From the NCBI RefSeq assembly GCF_030867145.1, contig NC_134427.1, forward strand, positions 15,957,001-16,021,000: a stretch of 64,000 bases of DNA. The letters run 5' to 3'. The position numbers and the translations under genes are program-made. Shown here in pieces: positions 53,101 through 64,000 of this stretch. Position 1 is the first letter of the stretch, and every line of letters begins with the position of its first letter. The notes beneath the pieces were generated by a model. The model made no database searches. It saw only the letters and a list, made by a program, of their open reading frames with translations, and was not told where the DNA came from. This DNA comes from Opisthocomus hoazin. Lineage: Eukaryota > Chordata > Aves > Opisthocomiformes > Opisthocomidae.

Positions 53101-56100
53101 ACTATTTATAACAGCTAAAAAACAAGCAAGCAAACAAACAAACAAACAAAAAGATGGACAGCCCCATGCCAGTCATTCAGTTCTGCAGGGGAATTACTTT
53201 TCTCTGAGTTTTAGCAGGAATTTAGTGATCAACATCATCTCAATGAACACATGCACAATGCAATATGGACACGTCAACCTAAAATCAACATCTGCATGCC
53301 AACTTCTTGACAACCTAATGAGAAAAGCCTGAGGAAAATGTGAAAATTCTTTTGAATTTAGGGACTGATTTCACGGGCAACTGAACAGTAAGAAGATGAG
53401 CAAATTTATTGAGTCTGGAAGTCGGGTTTCTGCAACGTCATGACTGAAAGGCAAATCACATTTGCACACAGAGCCTGGATGTGTAATCATGCGAAACAAA
53501 TGCAGCTTTGGTCCATGGTGAATAAACAGGGATTATTCATGTGCGCACATGTATACCTGGCTCCTCTAGCTACAGGTACTCACTTGTGCAAGGGTAACAT
53601 GCTTACAGTGGATCAAGATTAAAATATGTTGCAACAGTCTTTGTAATCCAGGCCAAAATTCAGCTCAGTTCAGTGATAATTTAATCATCTTGTTAGCAAG
53701 ATTGAAAAGCATAGTGGCAGATTGTGAGTCACCTAAATTCATGTAGATATTACTGTGTCTTTCATTGCTTAAGAAGTCCTAAATTCCTAGGATAAATTAA
53801 TTAAAAATAGTACTGTCCATACAACAGGCTTTCTGACATTAAACCGTTAAAATTGATATTCTAAATGCGATAAATGCCTTTAACAAAACTTCAGTGTTAT
53901 AAAAGTATGTGAAAAGTGGTTTTCTATTAGCTGGCATACAATAATTATTCTCTTACCCTGTCTTTTGATAAAGAGCACAACTCTTAACCTGATCATCAAT
54001 ATACAGCCCAAAGAACAGAGGTGTTCACGTAATCTTTTGGAGTATCTTACGTGTGTTGGAAGGTACAGGTCATACACAGATCCAGAGTCCACATCAATAG
54101 CGTGAAAGCCTACTAGTGAGCCATATATGACTTTCAATCTTTGCCCGTTTTCAACGGTCAGGTCAACTGAGAGTGGTTTGTGATGAAGTGAGATGAAGGA
54201 CTGGAAAAAGAAAAATACGCTATATGACACAATAAAGCTGCTGGTTTACAGATCTACACATGTGACCTTAAGAATTTTCAAAACTCAAAAGCTGAACAGC
54301 TATTCTTGTTAAATGGTATGTTACATTTAAGGAACTAAGTATCCATCACCCACTGAGCTGCAAGGAAAGCTGGAAAATTCACCTGTGTATGGAAAGAAAT
54401 CCAGATTCTAGAAACGGACTAGGCAAAAATTAGGCTGAGTACCATTCATGTTCAATTTCCTCCTCTTTCAAGGGAATCAGCATCAACTTTGTGAAATCAA
54501 ATGTACATTCTGGCACAGCACTGAAACAAGTTATTCACATCTAACAGAATCATGACTGTGACAGTTTTAGGCCTGCCATCTCCAATGTATGTCAAATGAG
54601 CTATGTTTTCTTTAAAAGAATACTCATTTTATCTGTAACTAGAAATAAATGTTACACAAAACAACAAAAAGCAAAAGCTAAGAGCAGATGAGAGACAGCG
54701 AGAGACAGCGATACGTCTGAACGAAAGTCAAGTTTCACCTACCTTAAAAGCCATGAATTTGTGATAAGGCTTTGGAGCCCAAGCATAAACCTCCACTGAG
54801 TTTTTCAAAGCAATTACAAGGAATTTGATTCTCTCGTATTTTACTGTAATACAAGAAAAGCAATTCCTTAGGTACCAGACAGACACTTAAATCAAAGACC
54901 ATCTCATCACATGAAATAATTTCAATGGACTGCTTGTAGAGGTAGACATTATCCAGCAAGGGAGACTAATGGATTCTCACATCAGTGTTTAATATCACCA
55001 GTGATAATACCTTGACTGAAAACCTATAGTTCATTTATTCTCAGTAAAGCCAGATGACTGTTAACAACATTTACATTTTTTCATATATCTATTAAAAAAA
55101 AAATAAATCTTACTATTCAGAAGAAAAGGTCTTAACCCTACAGCTAAGCCAACCTACTTTAACTGTGAACACACCAACATTGCTGGTTGTGAATACGCGA
55201 CTTTTGGTCGTTTCTGGCTGAACAATTCTGTTACACTCTGCAGGATGAATTTTCATTTCTCTGTCCATGTGTGGGGTTAAATCCTGATGTGCTAGTGTGG
55301 GCGAAGGACTCCCATGTTTCTGAGATGAGTCAGCATTTAAGAGAGGAGCATTTTCTCTAAGTTGATTAAGGTCATGCTGGGCCCGTCCAGAATAAATGAA
55401 GAAGCATGCATCAAAAATTAAGGCTTCTTTGTACATTGTGTTTTCACTCTGCCAGAGACAAACATTTGCTTTGGAAACAGAACACTCGGGTATCACACCC
55501 CAACGCACTCACCCTTCATCTTATATTCAGTGTCTGCTTGGTAGGGATTTTTAAAAGATGCAGGAGTTACGCTACTGAAGGAAGGTTTGTTTGCTGTGGG
55601 AGGAGGACTTCACCAGCCCTTGCTCCTTACAAAAGGAGCAGTTCACAGCGGCCAAACACACAGCAAAAGCACGAAGATTGGGTAAGGATGGACACTGCTC
55701 AGGAAAATCTCACATAGACAGAGAAAGAAAAAAAACCAACCCAAACTCCATTAAAATGCAGAACAGCACATCCCTTTCCTCTTGTACCTGGACAAATGGC
55801 TGTAAAAGCAAAGGTCAAGATACAAGAAGATTCTCCAAGAGAAAAACAACAGCAGCTTCTTCTGTCAAAGAAGTAAGAGTCACTTGTCACATGTAAACAC
55901 AGAAGCTCCTACCAAATGTTTACCTGATTTTAGGATAACTATTTTTCTTGAAAAAAACCCCACAGCAAACCCAAAGATGAGCAGCTGAAGTGGAATAGGT
56001 GGGTGCTTAGCTATGATCACAAAGAAAGTAACAACCCACGTCTGTTTCACATTCTTTCTTGGATTTAACCCTTGCCACTTTTCAAGCCATGAGATACAAA

Positions 56101-59100
56101 CAAAAAAAAATGTCAGACAAGGTATTTATGAGAGCCAGCCACCTTGCTGTCTCCTGCACTCCTCTGTATCGTCTCTCTATTTGACTTTGAAAAAAGTGCC
56201 ACTTCGATATACCTTCTTTCACCAAAGCAAAACTCACACCATACATCACACCCCCTCACACAGTTCAATGACAGAAACTATCACAATACTGATGTTCGTC
56301 TTCAGGAATGAACTGCCTGAAAGCCAAATAAAAGCAAGATGTTTTTTCAACTGCTACAGTATCACTTCCAGTGTGTAAGTTTAAACAAAGATAGATTTAG
56401 GTCTCCTATGATCTAGAGAGCGGGATGAGCTGTAGCGCATCCAATCTGATCTACCTATGGACAGCCTACAAATATGAGTTACTAGCACTTTACTAGTCCA
56501 TTTTCTTAGTAGTTACTCAGGGCTAGGAGGGAAGCTGAATAGCAAGGAGCTGGAAAACATCAGTCTAATTAAAACTTCAAGTAACTACAGAACTTCTAAG
56601 CCACTGACTGAGCAACAGACCAGGGCTGGCACTCCCTTCTTCCAGCTGTCACAGGGAATACCCGTAACGTCATCCGGTAACTGCTGCACAACGAGATGCT
56701 ACCTGGAATGACAGGGAGCAAATCATCTGCCACATAAAACAACAGGGTTTGAAAGAACTCCGAGATGTTCAGCCCAATATAATCCTGAAACAGAGCTGAA
56801 GAAAAATGCTGGTGTCACGAGATGCAGAAGGATGATTAAGCAGCTCTCCAAGAAAAAACCAAAACGTCCTTACCGACTTTGTAGTGTACGCAGCCTTCCA
56901 GGTCACCCACAGACACCCAGCCTTGCCGCTTCTCCACCTCTGGATCATTGCGCAAAATTTTATTTCTTAGCCATGATAGGTAATATACCCTCAACTTATT
57001 CTTCTTCCCTAGGATTTGGAAAAAAAAAGACAGATGTAACGCTTTAGCTCGCTGAAGCACAAACTCTCCCACACTTACAAAAAGCCAGAGTTTTGTGACC
57101 TTCAGTACAGTGGGTCTTTGTGCCTCGTCAAGGTGAGAGAAAAGCCCAACAGCACAAAAGAAAAGCCCTGTGCAATGGTCACACGCAGGAGGGAACAGGG
57201 ACATGAGCAATCCTGTGGCATTTGGCACACGTGCATGTGACTCAAGCTTCATGCAAGATCTTCACACCTGTCTAAAATTCTCCCCTCAGGCCAAAGAATA
57301 GGTCTCTATGGACACATGTATTATCAGAAATAATCAGACTATCTGGCATTTACTCTTTGATGTGAAGTAAAGAACACAGGTATGGCCTACAACGGCCATT
57401 CTGAATAAGTGACTCAATTAGTTCTAATTAACTGACAATCTTAATTACAAGTAGCTATTTTCTTTTGGATGCCTTTCCAGATGGGAATTACTTTGTCATC
57501 TTTCATCTCAGTCAGTCTTTCTGTTGCTTTAGTTCATAAGCACACACGGTCAACAGCAGTCTGGGATCACAGGGTTAGTTTGAAGGAGGAGGACTATGCC
57601 ACACAAGCAACTGGACCTGGCAATGTGGGACAAACAGCTCTCACCATCACTTACCACGGTGAGACCAGATTGGAGACAAGGAGCTGCCACTCCTTGCTGG
57701 ACCTACATCTCTGACCTTGTTATGTGTTAAGCATCCTCTGAGGCCGCTCTCGTCCATGGGGAACAAGGGCCTCGGTACCTTGCGGGGCAGAGTCCAAGCT
57801 GTTTGCAGCAGAGGCTGAAGACACTACTCCATTTAACGTTACTGATGCTTTCACACTACAGACCAGTCTCATGTTACTGCTCATACATCTTGTTGAACAC
57901 AGAATGAGGTTATTTAATGATGTTTTAATAGAATTGCGCTGAGACAGATGCTCGCCCATCACAGAAACAAGCAGACTGACAAACTATAACTTGCTGAGAA
58001 CCGGTTCATTTTAAGGTTATGAAACACTGCATACTTCCCACAAACCATTTTATACATTAGCCACGTAATGAAATATCCCAAAGCCTCTCTGAAATGAGAA
58101 CGTAAATGTTACAAATTCAAGAGAGTTTTCCTATTAACAAGAATAACTGTCCTGTGATTTTCTGTAAGAGGAAATTCCTCAACCTAGTTTATAGCCTAAT
58201 TCTTCTTTTTAATTGCTTCCAACCCCAATGCAGGTCAGATACTTTTAGACACTGAACCAACCTGATATAGTAATTAGCACATTGAGTCCTTCCAGAACAT
58301 CCATTTGCTGGAATCGTCTCCTTGTAATCAGCGAATAAACTCTTCCTTGCCCACTTCTGTCCAGCAGCCACAATCCATTCTCTGTTCCCACCAGTAAATT
58401 TACTCCTGTTGATACATGGAAAAACATACTGCATAAATCACCTAATGATTCAGAGACCACCGAGTGTTCGTTGTTTTGAGAACTGATTCTTACTTAGTCT
58501 CACTTAATGGTACCTGACAATTTCTCTGTTGCTCTGTGGATAACCTCCCAAAAAAATGAATAGAAAAAGGATCTCACACTACAGTTTTTACCCAGCAGAA
58601 CACTTACACGCCCATGTAACTTGAAGGATGAGTAGTTCAGCTGAAGTCAATGTTGATTTAAACAAAAAGCAGAACGCTTTGCAAACTCAGACTTCTCAGG
58701 TGACCTTGGAAAGTGCCTGTGAGCACTGCAAAAGTCCCAGTCCAGCACCACAAGAGATCCAACTAAATGATCTAGGAGTCTCTACTAATTAAAAAAATAC
58801 AAATAACGATAATAATAAATATCACTCTTTCCCCAGACACAACACTCAAATCACAGGAGGACCAAACTTGTGGGAGGAAGGGCTGCTGTTACGAGGAAGC
58901 AGAGTGTTCGTGTGAAAACGGTCCGTGTTTTGCAAGAACGCTTTCAATGCCAAATTAAAGGAGTGAGTCCATCTGAAATCCAACTGCTCCCAAGGAAGTG
59001 AAGGCTCCAGTGGGTTGCTGACATCAGAGGATGTCAAAAATTGTGTTCAGCTAGCACGACAGCTACATTTCCTAATCAGCAGGCTCTGAAGAAATGACAC

Positions 59101-61731
59101 CAGGTATCTTGCTATAACAACCTCCTCTACTGGCAATGCTCTAACGGGTACCTGGTGCTCTTCAGCCTTAACACACATTTAATTACAGAGCTGCCACACA
59201 GCTCTGTTCTTAATTTAAAATCTTGGACTCATATAAATATACATTACACAAAATCTGTGAAGCTGTAAACTGGAAATCTACATTTCCTTTGGATAATGTT
59301 TCACCTACTTCATTCATTTTCACCTACTTCATTCGTTTTCCACTCCAGACTCAAAAAGTGAGGATTAAAAGGCTGGGCAAGTCCAGTGGAATACGTCTAT
59401 TATGCTGAAGTAGAAAGACGGTTAAAACAACTCGAGAGCTTAGCTGCTGTGAGACTGGGACAACGTCTACAGTTGCTGAAGACTGATCTGACTACCCTCA
59501 TCTTGGTTTCACACCATGTGAAGCTGACCCTGTAAAAACGGTGATCCAGCGAGGTTCTGAGTAAGCACTGACAGCAGGAACTGAGGAAGCCATGCTTTTG
59601 GAAAGACTGACAACCTGACCTGCTTCAGATTCTTGGAATACCTAACACACGTGACAGCAAAAGGCTTCAGATTTGGATTATCCACCGGGTCACGGCTTAG
59701 TGTGATCAGCTGTACTCATATGCAGCTAAGAAAAGACTAAATATCATAAGCCGCATAAGTTACTAAAACATTTGCAACTTTTGGCTCTTCCAGCGAGCAC
59801 AGTTTCAATCTGGTGCCTGATCAAAATGTTTTCTCATTCTGATGCACAAAATCCTTTGCAACCATAAGTCATCTGTTTGCCATCTTCTACCAGGCAGGCA
59901 GCGTCATGCGAGTGACGCAGGTATCAACGCAGTGATCCACTCCAGGACTTTCTGACAGGCGAGGCGCAATACAACTGTGAAATCTGCCTGGCGTACACTG
60001 CCAGCCTCTCCTGCTGCTGCCTTCCCGCCATACACACGCCCGAGTACTTCTGAGCTTACCCCACAAAGCAGCACAAAGGACCTCCGAGTTGAATTTCTTC
60101 TTGTATTTACGAATTTCCGGACTGTCACTCTGTGGGCGGATATTCGTTGGGTTGACGTTGACAATGGAGCCCTTCCTCGCATTTTCTCTCCTGACAGGCT
60201 CAGGTTTTGCATTAGACGCTGGAATCAAAGACATATGCAATCATGAAACATGCGAGTGTTTGGCTACATCTCACATTTGACCTGTTTATAGCAGAATGAA
60301 AGAAACCCCAGAGGGCTGAGAAAACACCTCATGAGCACTACATAGCCAGACAAAAAACCCCATACATCTGGAAAATTCCTCGAGCACTCCCGAGTGAGCA
60401 TTGTGGTAACACAGCAGCGTAGAGCAAGCCACATCTGGAAGAAGGGCTGAAGCAGTACAATGAAAATTCATAGCGAGGTGGGGTTTCAGTTTCTGGAGAC
60501 GTTACTGCCAGTTTCCATTTCCAAGCAAGAAGCCCTCCCCACTCCTGAAAACAAAAAAGGAATCAGGAGTGACATTTTATGAGAAGGGTAAAGCATACTT
60601 ACGAGAAGTACAGGATGGTCCTGCTGGGCTGGTGGGAGGGGTGATTGGCAGAAGCCTAGGATCTATGAATGAAGTAAACGATGTTGTGGACGATGTACTG
60701 CTCTTTGAAGGCGTGCTTTCAGTGCACGGGGTCTACAATGAAAAACAAGAGCTGCTTCAGGAAGATGCTGCTGGGGGTGCAGACAACACCCAGCAACGCA
60801 GTACCCCTGAGGTTCAAAAGAAACGGCACGTGGCATGCTTAGACATGATGAATAGTCTTAGAGCAGCAGACACATGGTACAAATTCAGTGACGGATGAGG
60901 AGGCCTGAGCAGGGAGCTGGGTCGGGAGGCTCAGCCAGGCACTGCAATAACCAGTCCGCAGAAGAAGAGCCCATCGCTCGCTCCCGGGGATCACTTCCAT
61001 CTTGTCTGCAACAGGGCGCTGCTCAAATCTCTCTGCAGCAAGGAGGACGCTGGTGCCTCAGGTAAGGCAGTGTAGGACGTGATCCCTGACAGAGCTGTTG
61101 CCTGCCTCCAGCGACGCGCTTCTCCAAGGGACCCCTGTGCTGGAGTCCCTCTGGGGCTGCCGAGAGATGCTGCCCCAGCCCCTGTGTACTCCCACCCGAC
61201 ACTCGGATGGAAGAAAGCCAGGGACAACAAGCAGAGGCAGACCAGAGCGCTGTGTGGCTGACCCGACAGATAAAGGAGCAGAGGGTACAAGCCCTTCTGG
61301 CTTGTGTAAAAGGGGAGGAAAAAAGGAAGGAAAGAAAAGGGAGCAGAGATGGGGGCTAACAAATGGGACAATAAAATGTTAGGGAGCTCAAGATTTCTTA
61401 TCCGTCCCCAAGATAAAACTTTTAAAGGAAAGAAGGGATGTGGTGAAAAATCATAAAAAGAGACAGGATAAATGAAGTTAAAAGGCTGTCAATCTCAGGC
61501 TCCTCAGGGCTGGAGAAAAATGGTGGTACAGTTCATTCAATCTGTAATTTCTCTTACTTTATTCAGAGGTTTGTTCTGAGATTCCTGGCTCGTCAGTGGC
61601 ACTTTTGGTGGGTTCACAGAGGAGTCTGAAATTTGGCTTTGCTGGAGGAGATCTGGCAGCAGATAGTTCTGGTTGTTTACACTCCAGAGGCCTTCTTGGG
61701 TGCTAGAAATTTGTTTCCCTAAAACCTGATC
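41061..61731 (-). CDS. NRK: NRK (NIK-related kinase), C-terminal ten coding exons; gene continues off the right edge
   Basis: NRK belongs to the germinal-centre kinase IV group (with TNIK, MINK1 and MAP4K4): an N-terminal Ser/Thr kinase, a long linker and a C-terminal CNH domain that binds partners. Known roles include JNK-pathway activation and, in mice, placental development. Ten exons join in phase: 61558-61731, 60603-60732, 60060-60218, 58262-58405, 56874-57008, 54743-54843, 54051-54200, 50645-50804, 41954-42093, 41061-41144. The total is 1377 bases (458 residues plus stop). Hallmarks are [121 protein letters not shown] and a terminal LFNW. Family membership is certain. The choice of NRK over its paralogues rests on the RADX-RNF128 neighbourhood and on the more diverged residues. 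The kinase domain and most of the linker are outside the window. Confidence 0.92.
41954..42093 (-). CDS. NRK: NRK coding exon with MGWGEKAIE motif
   Basis: The acceptor CTTCTAG follows a T-tract and the donor is AAG|GTACAG. Encodes [20 protein letters not shown], then [20 protein letters not shown] and CERNDK, the conserved distal CNH strands. Confidence 0.95.
42328..42640 (-). mobile_element. CR1 LINE fragment (NRK intron), minus orientation
   Basis: It starts TCAGAATCACAGAAGGTTGG, the CR1 3'-end signature in antisense view, followed by GGAGACCTCTGAGGGGCATC and ACCTTGTCCAGACATG. Diverged and 5'-truncated. It lies about 235 bases upstream of an NRK exon. Confidence 0.85.
43960..43984. repeat. 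(TA)n/(TG)n microsatellite
   Basis: Alternating TATATATATATGTGTATATA within an NRK intron. Confidence 0.9.
45605..45765 (-). mobile_element. Ancient CR1/L3-type LINE fragment
   Basis: The blocks AGGAAAGGACCTTAATGCAC, ACCTTAAAGACCTCTAGTGA and GGAGACTCCGAAAACTCCCC, followed by CAGGCAACTGATTCCAG, follow the conserved 3' region of old CR1/L3 elements in antisense view. It is strongly diverged and its borders are approximate. Confidence 0.65.
46759..46779. repeat. Poly-C tract
   Basis: An almost pure C run interrupted by a single A in an NRK intron; G-rich on the transcribed RNA strand. Confidence 0.9.
50645..50804 (-). CDS. NRK: NRK coding exon with GMELL/YEDEG motifs
   Basis: Encodes [20 protein letters not shown], then [20 protein letters not shown] and [10 protein letters not shown]. 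The acceptor is TGATTCTAG and the donor G|GTACGT. It corresponds to the TNIK segment ...[16 protein letters not shown]..., with the usual VYVNTYG replaced by IYIDIYG. Confidence 0.95.
53117..53152. repeat. (CAAA)n microsatellite
   Basis: CAAGCAAGCAAACAAACAAA and further CAAA units in an NRK intron. Confidence 0.92.
54051..54200 (-). CDS. NRK: NRK coding exon with SVDLTVE/VIYGS motifs
   Basis: A phase-0 exon of 50 codons: [40 protein letters not shown] and [10 protein letters not shown]. The acceptor is CTTTTTCCAG and the donor C|GTAAGA. Confidence 0.95.
54743..54843 (-). CDS. NRK: NRK coding exon with [11 protein letters not shown] motif
   Basis: Encodes [20 protein letters not shown], then [13 protein letters not shown], identical or nearly so to TNIK/MAP4K4. 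The acceptor is TGTATTACAG and the donor AAG|GTAGGT. Confidence 0.96.
56874..57008 (-). CDS. NRK: NRK coding exon with [12 protein letters not shown] motif
   Basis: Encodes [20 protein letters not shown], then [20 protein letters not shown] and HYKV. The acceptor is CAAATCCTAG and the donor G|GTAAGG. Confidence 0.96.
58262..58405 (-). CDS. NRK: NRK coding exon at the start of the CNH domain
   Basis: Encodes [20 protein letters not shown], then [20 protein letters not shown] and LNVLITIS. The acceptor is TATCAACAG. The donor is G|GTTGGT, a weak one, but phase and the next exon require it. Confidence 0.95.
59299..59340. repeat. Short tandem duplication of about 19 bases
   Basis: TTTCACCTACTTCATTC occurs twice in direct succession in an NRK intron. 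Confidence 0.85.
60060..60218 (-). CDS. NRK: NRK coding exon with [13 protein letters not shown] motif
   Basis: Encodes [20 protein letters not shown], then [20 protein letters not shown] and [12 protein letters not shown], the invariant lead-in to the CNH domain in GCK-IV kinases. The acceptor is TTGATTCCAG and the donor G|GTAAGC. Confidence 0.96.
60603..60732 (-). CDS. NRK: NRK coding exon with [11 protein letters not shown] motif
   Basis: A Ser/Thr-rich linker ([18 protein letters not shown]) followed by [18 protein letters not shown], equivalent to the SFIDPRLL block of TNIK. The acceptor is TTTCATTGTAG and the donor C|GTAAGT. Confidence 0.94.
61558..61731 (-). CDS. NRK: NRK coding exon with [10 protein letters not shown] motif (most upstream secure exon)
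   Basis: A phase-0 exon of 58 codons. [12 protein letters not shown] parallels INLPDLVQQSH of MAP4K4, and the exon is otherwise rich in Ser, Gln and Pro. The acceptor is CATGTGCAG and the donor AAA|GTAAGA. It belongs to the intermediate linker between kinase and CNH. Confidence 0.9.
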
Positions 61732-64000
61732 CTGCACATGAGAACATACAGTTAAACTATGCATTTAGCATACTTCCAATGCACTATGCAACTCATGTTA
61801 ATTAGGACAATAAATAATGAGCATACAGGGAGGGGTGCTCTGCGTGATGCTTCATGTAAGGACAAACTATAGAAAGATGAAAATAAAATTTAAATACAGA
61901 AGTGCATGGCAAACACCTGAGACATCAACACAGGCTTCCACTCCCTGCAGCGCTCCACAAATGATTCTCACCTACGTTACCTCAACCACAGGTAAAGAAG
62001 CAACTTCATCCTCTTGAGACAGAATCAAGTGACTTGTCCTAGAGTTACAGATTCGACCTCTACCTACCACAGCCAGAAGTAGGTACTTCTCAGTTCTGCA
62101 CCTGCATTTAGTTCAAAGCCCCTGACCATTCATTTCATTGCTACTTCGATTTACTGAATTAGGAGACCTTACTCTAGAATGATAACATTCAGTAGGATCC
62201 AGCATCAGCATTTCCAGTACACAATGATGCTTGGTACTGCAGACCTCGCTTACAGGATCCACCAGCTCCAAGCAAATACTTGTAAACTACGCAAGGTGTG
62301 AGGCACCACACAAGCTCTCTCCCTGACAGCCCAAAAAACGGAGTCATAGGTTGGCTTCTGGGAATACATGGCTAGAAGCTTTGAGAGGAAGAAAGATGGG
62401 ATGGGTAAAGGAGGTGGTGTTCCAGATGGGGAGGACAGTACAGAGGGATCTACCCCGTCTGTGATGGGTCAGGGTACCCGAACACCATCGGCACTGGTAT
62501 GTAGAGAGTGACAGAAGCCAACTGCTACACTAGAAAATTCCTCCCGAATTACACCGAAGCAAAAAACACCACCAAACTCGAGCAGCTTCTGGCTAGTTGA
62601 ATTCAAGGCAAATCTGTGCATTCTACTGACTTTGATAAACAACCTACTGAAATCAGATCAGCTTTTTTGAATTCTGGCCAAAATATGGAAAAAAAAAAAC
62701 CCATGTAGGTAATTATAAAGAAAAGAAATTTGCCTTTTAAAAGCCAAGTAATTAACTAGAAATCAAATTAACGCTGTAAGTATTTTACATTTTAATGTAG
62801 ATATAAAAAACCCAAACCAAACCAAAACATAGACAGCAGTATTTGAGATTAGGGAATCAAGCCAGCATGGGTCCTTTTTGTTCAGTTGTGAGTCGGACTC
62901 AGCTGAGCTGAAAACCAAACCCTGATTTGAATCATTTGGGCAGTTTGGTACACCCTTAACCACTCAGCCCAGTTCACACTGATGGGCTGGGGAAAGGAAT
63001 GTTGGAAGAAGTCGTAGAGATTCATGAAGAGTGTGGTTGGTGAAACAGAGCTGGGAGGAATGGATAGGATTCTCCGTGAGCAGGAGGGAGAAGACTGGAA
63101 GGCACCATAGAGATTTGCGAGGAGAGGTGGCAGTCATCTGTCTGTTCTCCCTCCTGCATTGTCCTCCCCAAACCTATCAGAAAATGTGGCCTCCACTCTT
63201 TCCCATCTTCCCTAACCCTCAGTCTGGGCCTCAAAGACCTCATCCCTCTCCTTTCCCTCAAGCAGCCTATTTCCAGTCCCCGGATATCAGGGAAAACAGA
63301 AAGCACTGGGCTGGTTTTGCCACAAGAAAATACTGGTTTTGCCCCGTTTATAATTCCTTCTCTGACACAGGGTCTCTTCTCCTCGAGGATGGTGGGACAA
63401 AGGCGAAGTGGGACTCTGTCCCCAGTCAGGAAGGATGCCACTCTGGTCTGAAGATTAGAAATTACACCAGAGGTAAACTCCTTTTTCTTCTTAGCCTTGT
63501 CACAGCTCATGCAAGTAGCTCTGGGAGAAACACCAGTTTTACAGCAATTTATTTTCCCTGTCTGTGAAATGAGAGTACGCTCAGTAGTAGGCGAGAAGTG
63601 CTCTGACACCGAATGCAAGTCTTATTACTGTAATTTTTTTGTTTTCGACCACAAAAAACATTGTTCTGCTTTGTCTGTCTTCATCTTTTCTGCACTAATA
63701 TTTATCACAGGGGAAAATCCACATGACTTGAAGTCTCTGCTAGAAACTACAGCTGAGCAGGAACCACAACATGACATGTGAGATGAGATGTATTTTTGCT
63801 AACCCGTCAGGGAGAGATGAAGTGTTTTTCCCCTCTTCTGTAAGTAGTAAGAGGTAGTTCGCTTTAAGTTGGAATAAAAAAGCTCAAGATTTTTAAAAAT
63901 AGCAACAATGCACAGCAACAATAATCAGCAGTATTGCTTTTTGCAGCCTGCCCAGTGCTTCAAGAAATACGTTGACATCAGAAACTACTACCAGGTCAAT
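61732..64000 (-). other. NRK intron and unresolved upstream sequence to the window edge
   Basis: Apart from a possible 58-base exon at 61981-62038, I cannot place further NRK exons. The long frames at 63.0-63.6 kb occur on both strands at once and show no family similarity, so they are treated as noise. Confidence 0.55.
61981..62038 (-). CDS. NRK: Possible additional small NRK exon
   Basis: Between an acceptor (AACTCTAG) and a donor (GAG|GTAACG), one base plus 19 codons encode TSHLILSQEDEVASLPVVE. It ends in phase 0, exactly as needed to join the exon at 61558-61731. The other two frames are closed, and the open frame stops six bases after the donor. The acidic, polar composition suits the NRK linker. 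The donor is weak and I have no homologue to confirm it. Confidence 0.3.

Noticed and set aside
62763..62963. Minus-strand frame with an acceptor-like TTTTCAG and a hydrophilic SAESDSQLNKKDP stretch
   Set aside because: No usable donor follows before the frame turns into Val/Leu/Phe-rich low complexity, so it cannot be made into an NRK exon.
63022..63618. Minus-strand frame of 198 codons and overlapping plus-strand frame of 178 codons (63031-63567)
   Set aside because: Both strands are open over the same stretch with no recognisable domain, signal peptide or conserved motif. Neither joins NRK with supported splice sites.

Overview
This is a stretch of vertebrate nuclear DNA, almost certainly from a bird. 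The genes are split into short exons with GT-AG introns, the interspersed repeats are mainly CR1 LINEs (the dominant avian/reptilian LINE), and there is one solo LTR with the sequence layout of avian ERVL-type elements. No prokaryotic operon, CRISPR array, tRNA or rRNA was seen. The gene order RNF128 - RADX - NRK, all on the minus strand, matches the human Xq22.3 order NRK-RADX-RNF128. In chicken the region homologous to much of human X lies on chromosome 4, which fits.

Layout from left to right, with all genes transcribed right to left. Positions 340-745 hold one coding first exon of RNF128 (GRAIL, an E3 ubiquitin ligase); it matches the alternative first exon of human isoform 2, and the rest of the gene lies beyond the left edge. 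Positions 4890-31873 hold a complete RADX (CXorf57) gene with 14 coding exons that join in phase to an 854-residue protein, one residue shorter than human RADX. Its first exon sits in a CpG island (about 31.14-32.36 kb). That island is bracketed by CR1 fragments, one of them about 0.2 kb inside intron 1. Intron 2 carries the solo LTR. Positions 32.9-41.0 kb are intergenic with no gene recognised; the mammalian neighbours SERPINA7 and PWWP3B are not visible here. Positions 41061-61731 hold the last ten coding exons of NRK (458 residues), covering the end of the linker and the complete C-terminal citron-homology (CNH) domain. The kinase domain must lie beyond the right edge.

The three genes are neighbours by old synteny and are not a functional unit: RNF128 is a membrane E3 ligase, RADX a single-stranded-DNA-binding regulator of replication forks, and NRK a germinal-centre-kinase-IV family kinase. 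The points most worth a second look are an in-frame read-through from RADX exon 1 into an intact CR1 reverse-transcriptase tail, the conserved alternative first exon of RNF128, the missing SERPINA7/PWWP3B interval, and a possible extra small NRK exon near 62.0 kb. Exon boundaries were set by hand from the sequence, using splice signals, phase and recalled human family sequences; no database search was run.
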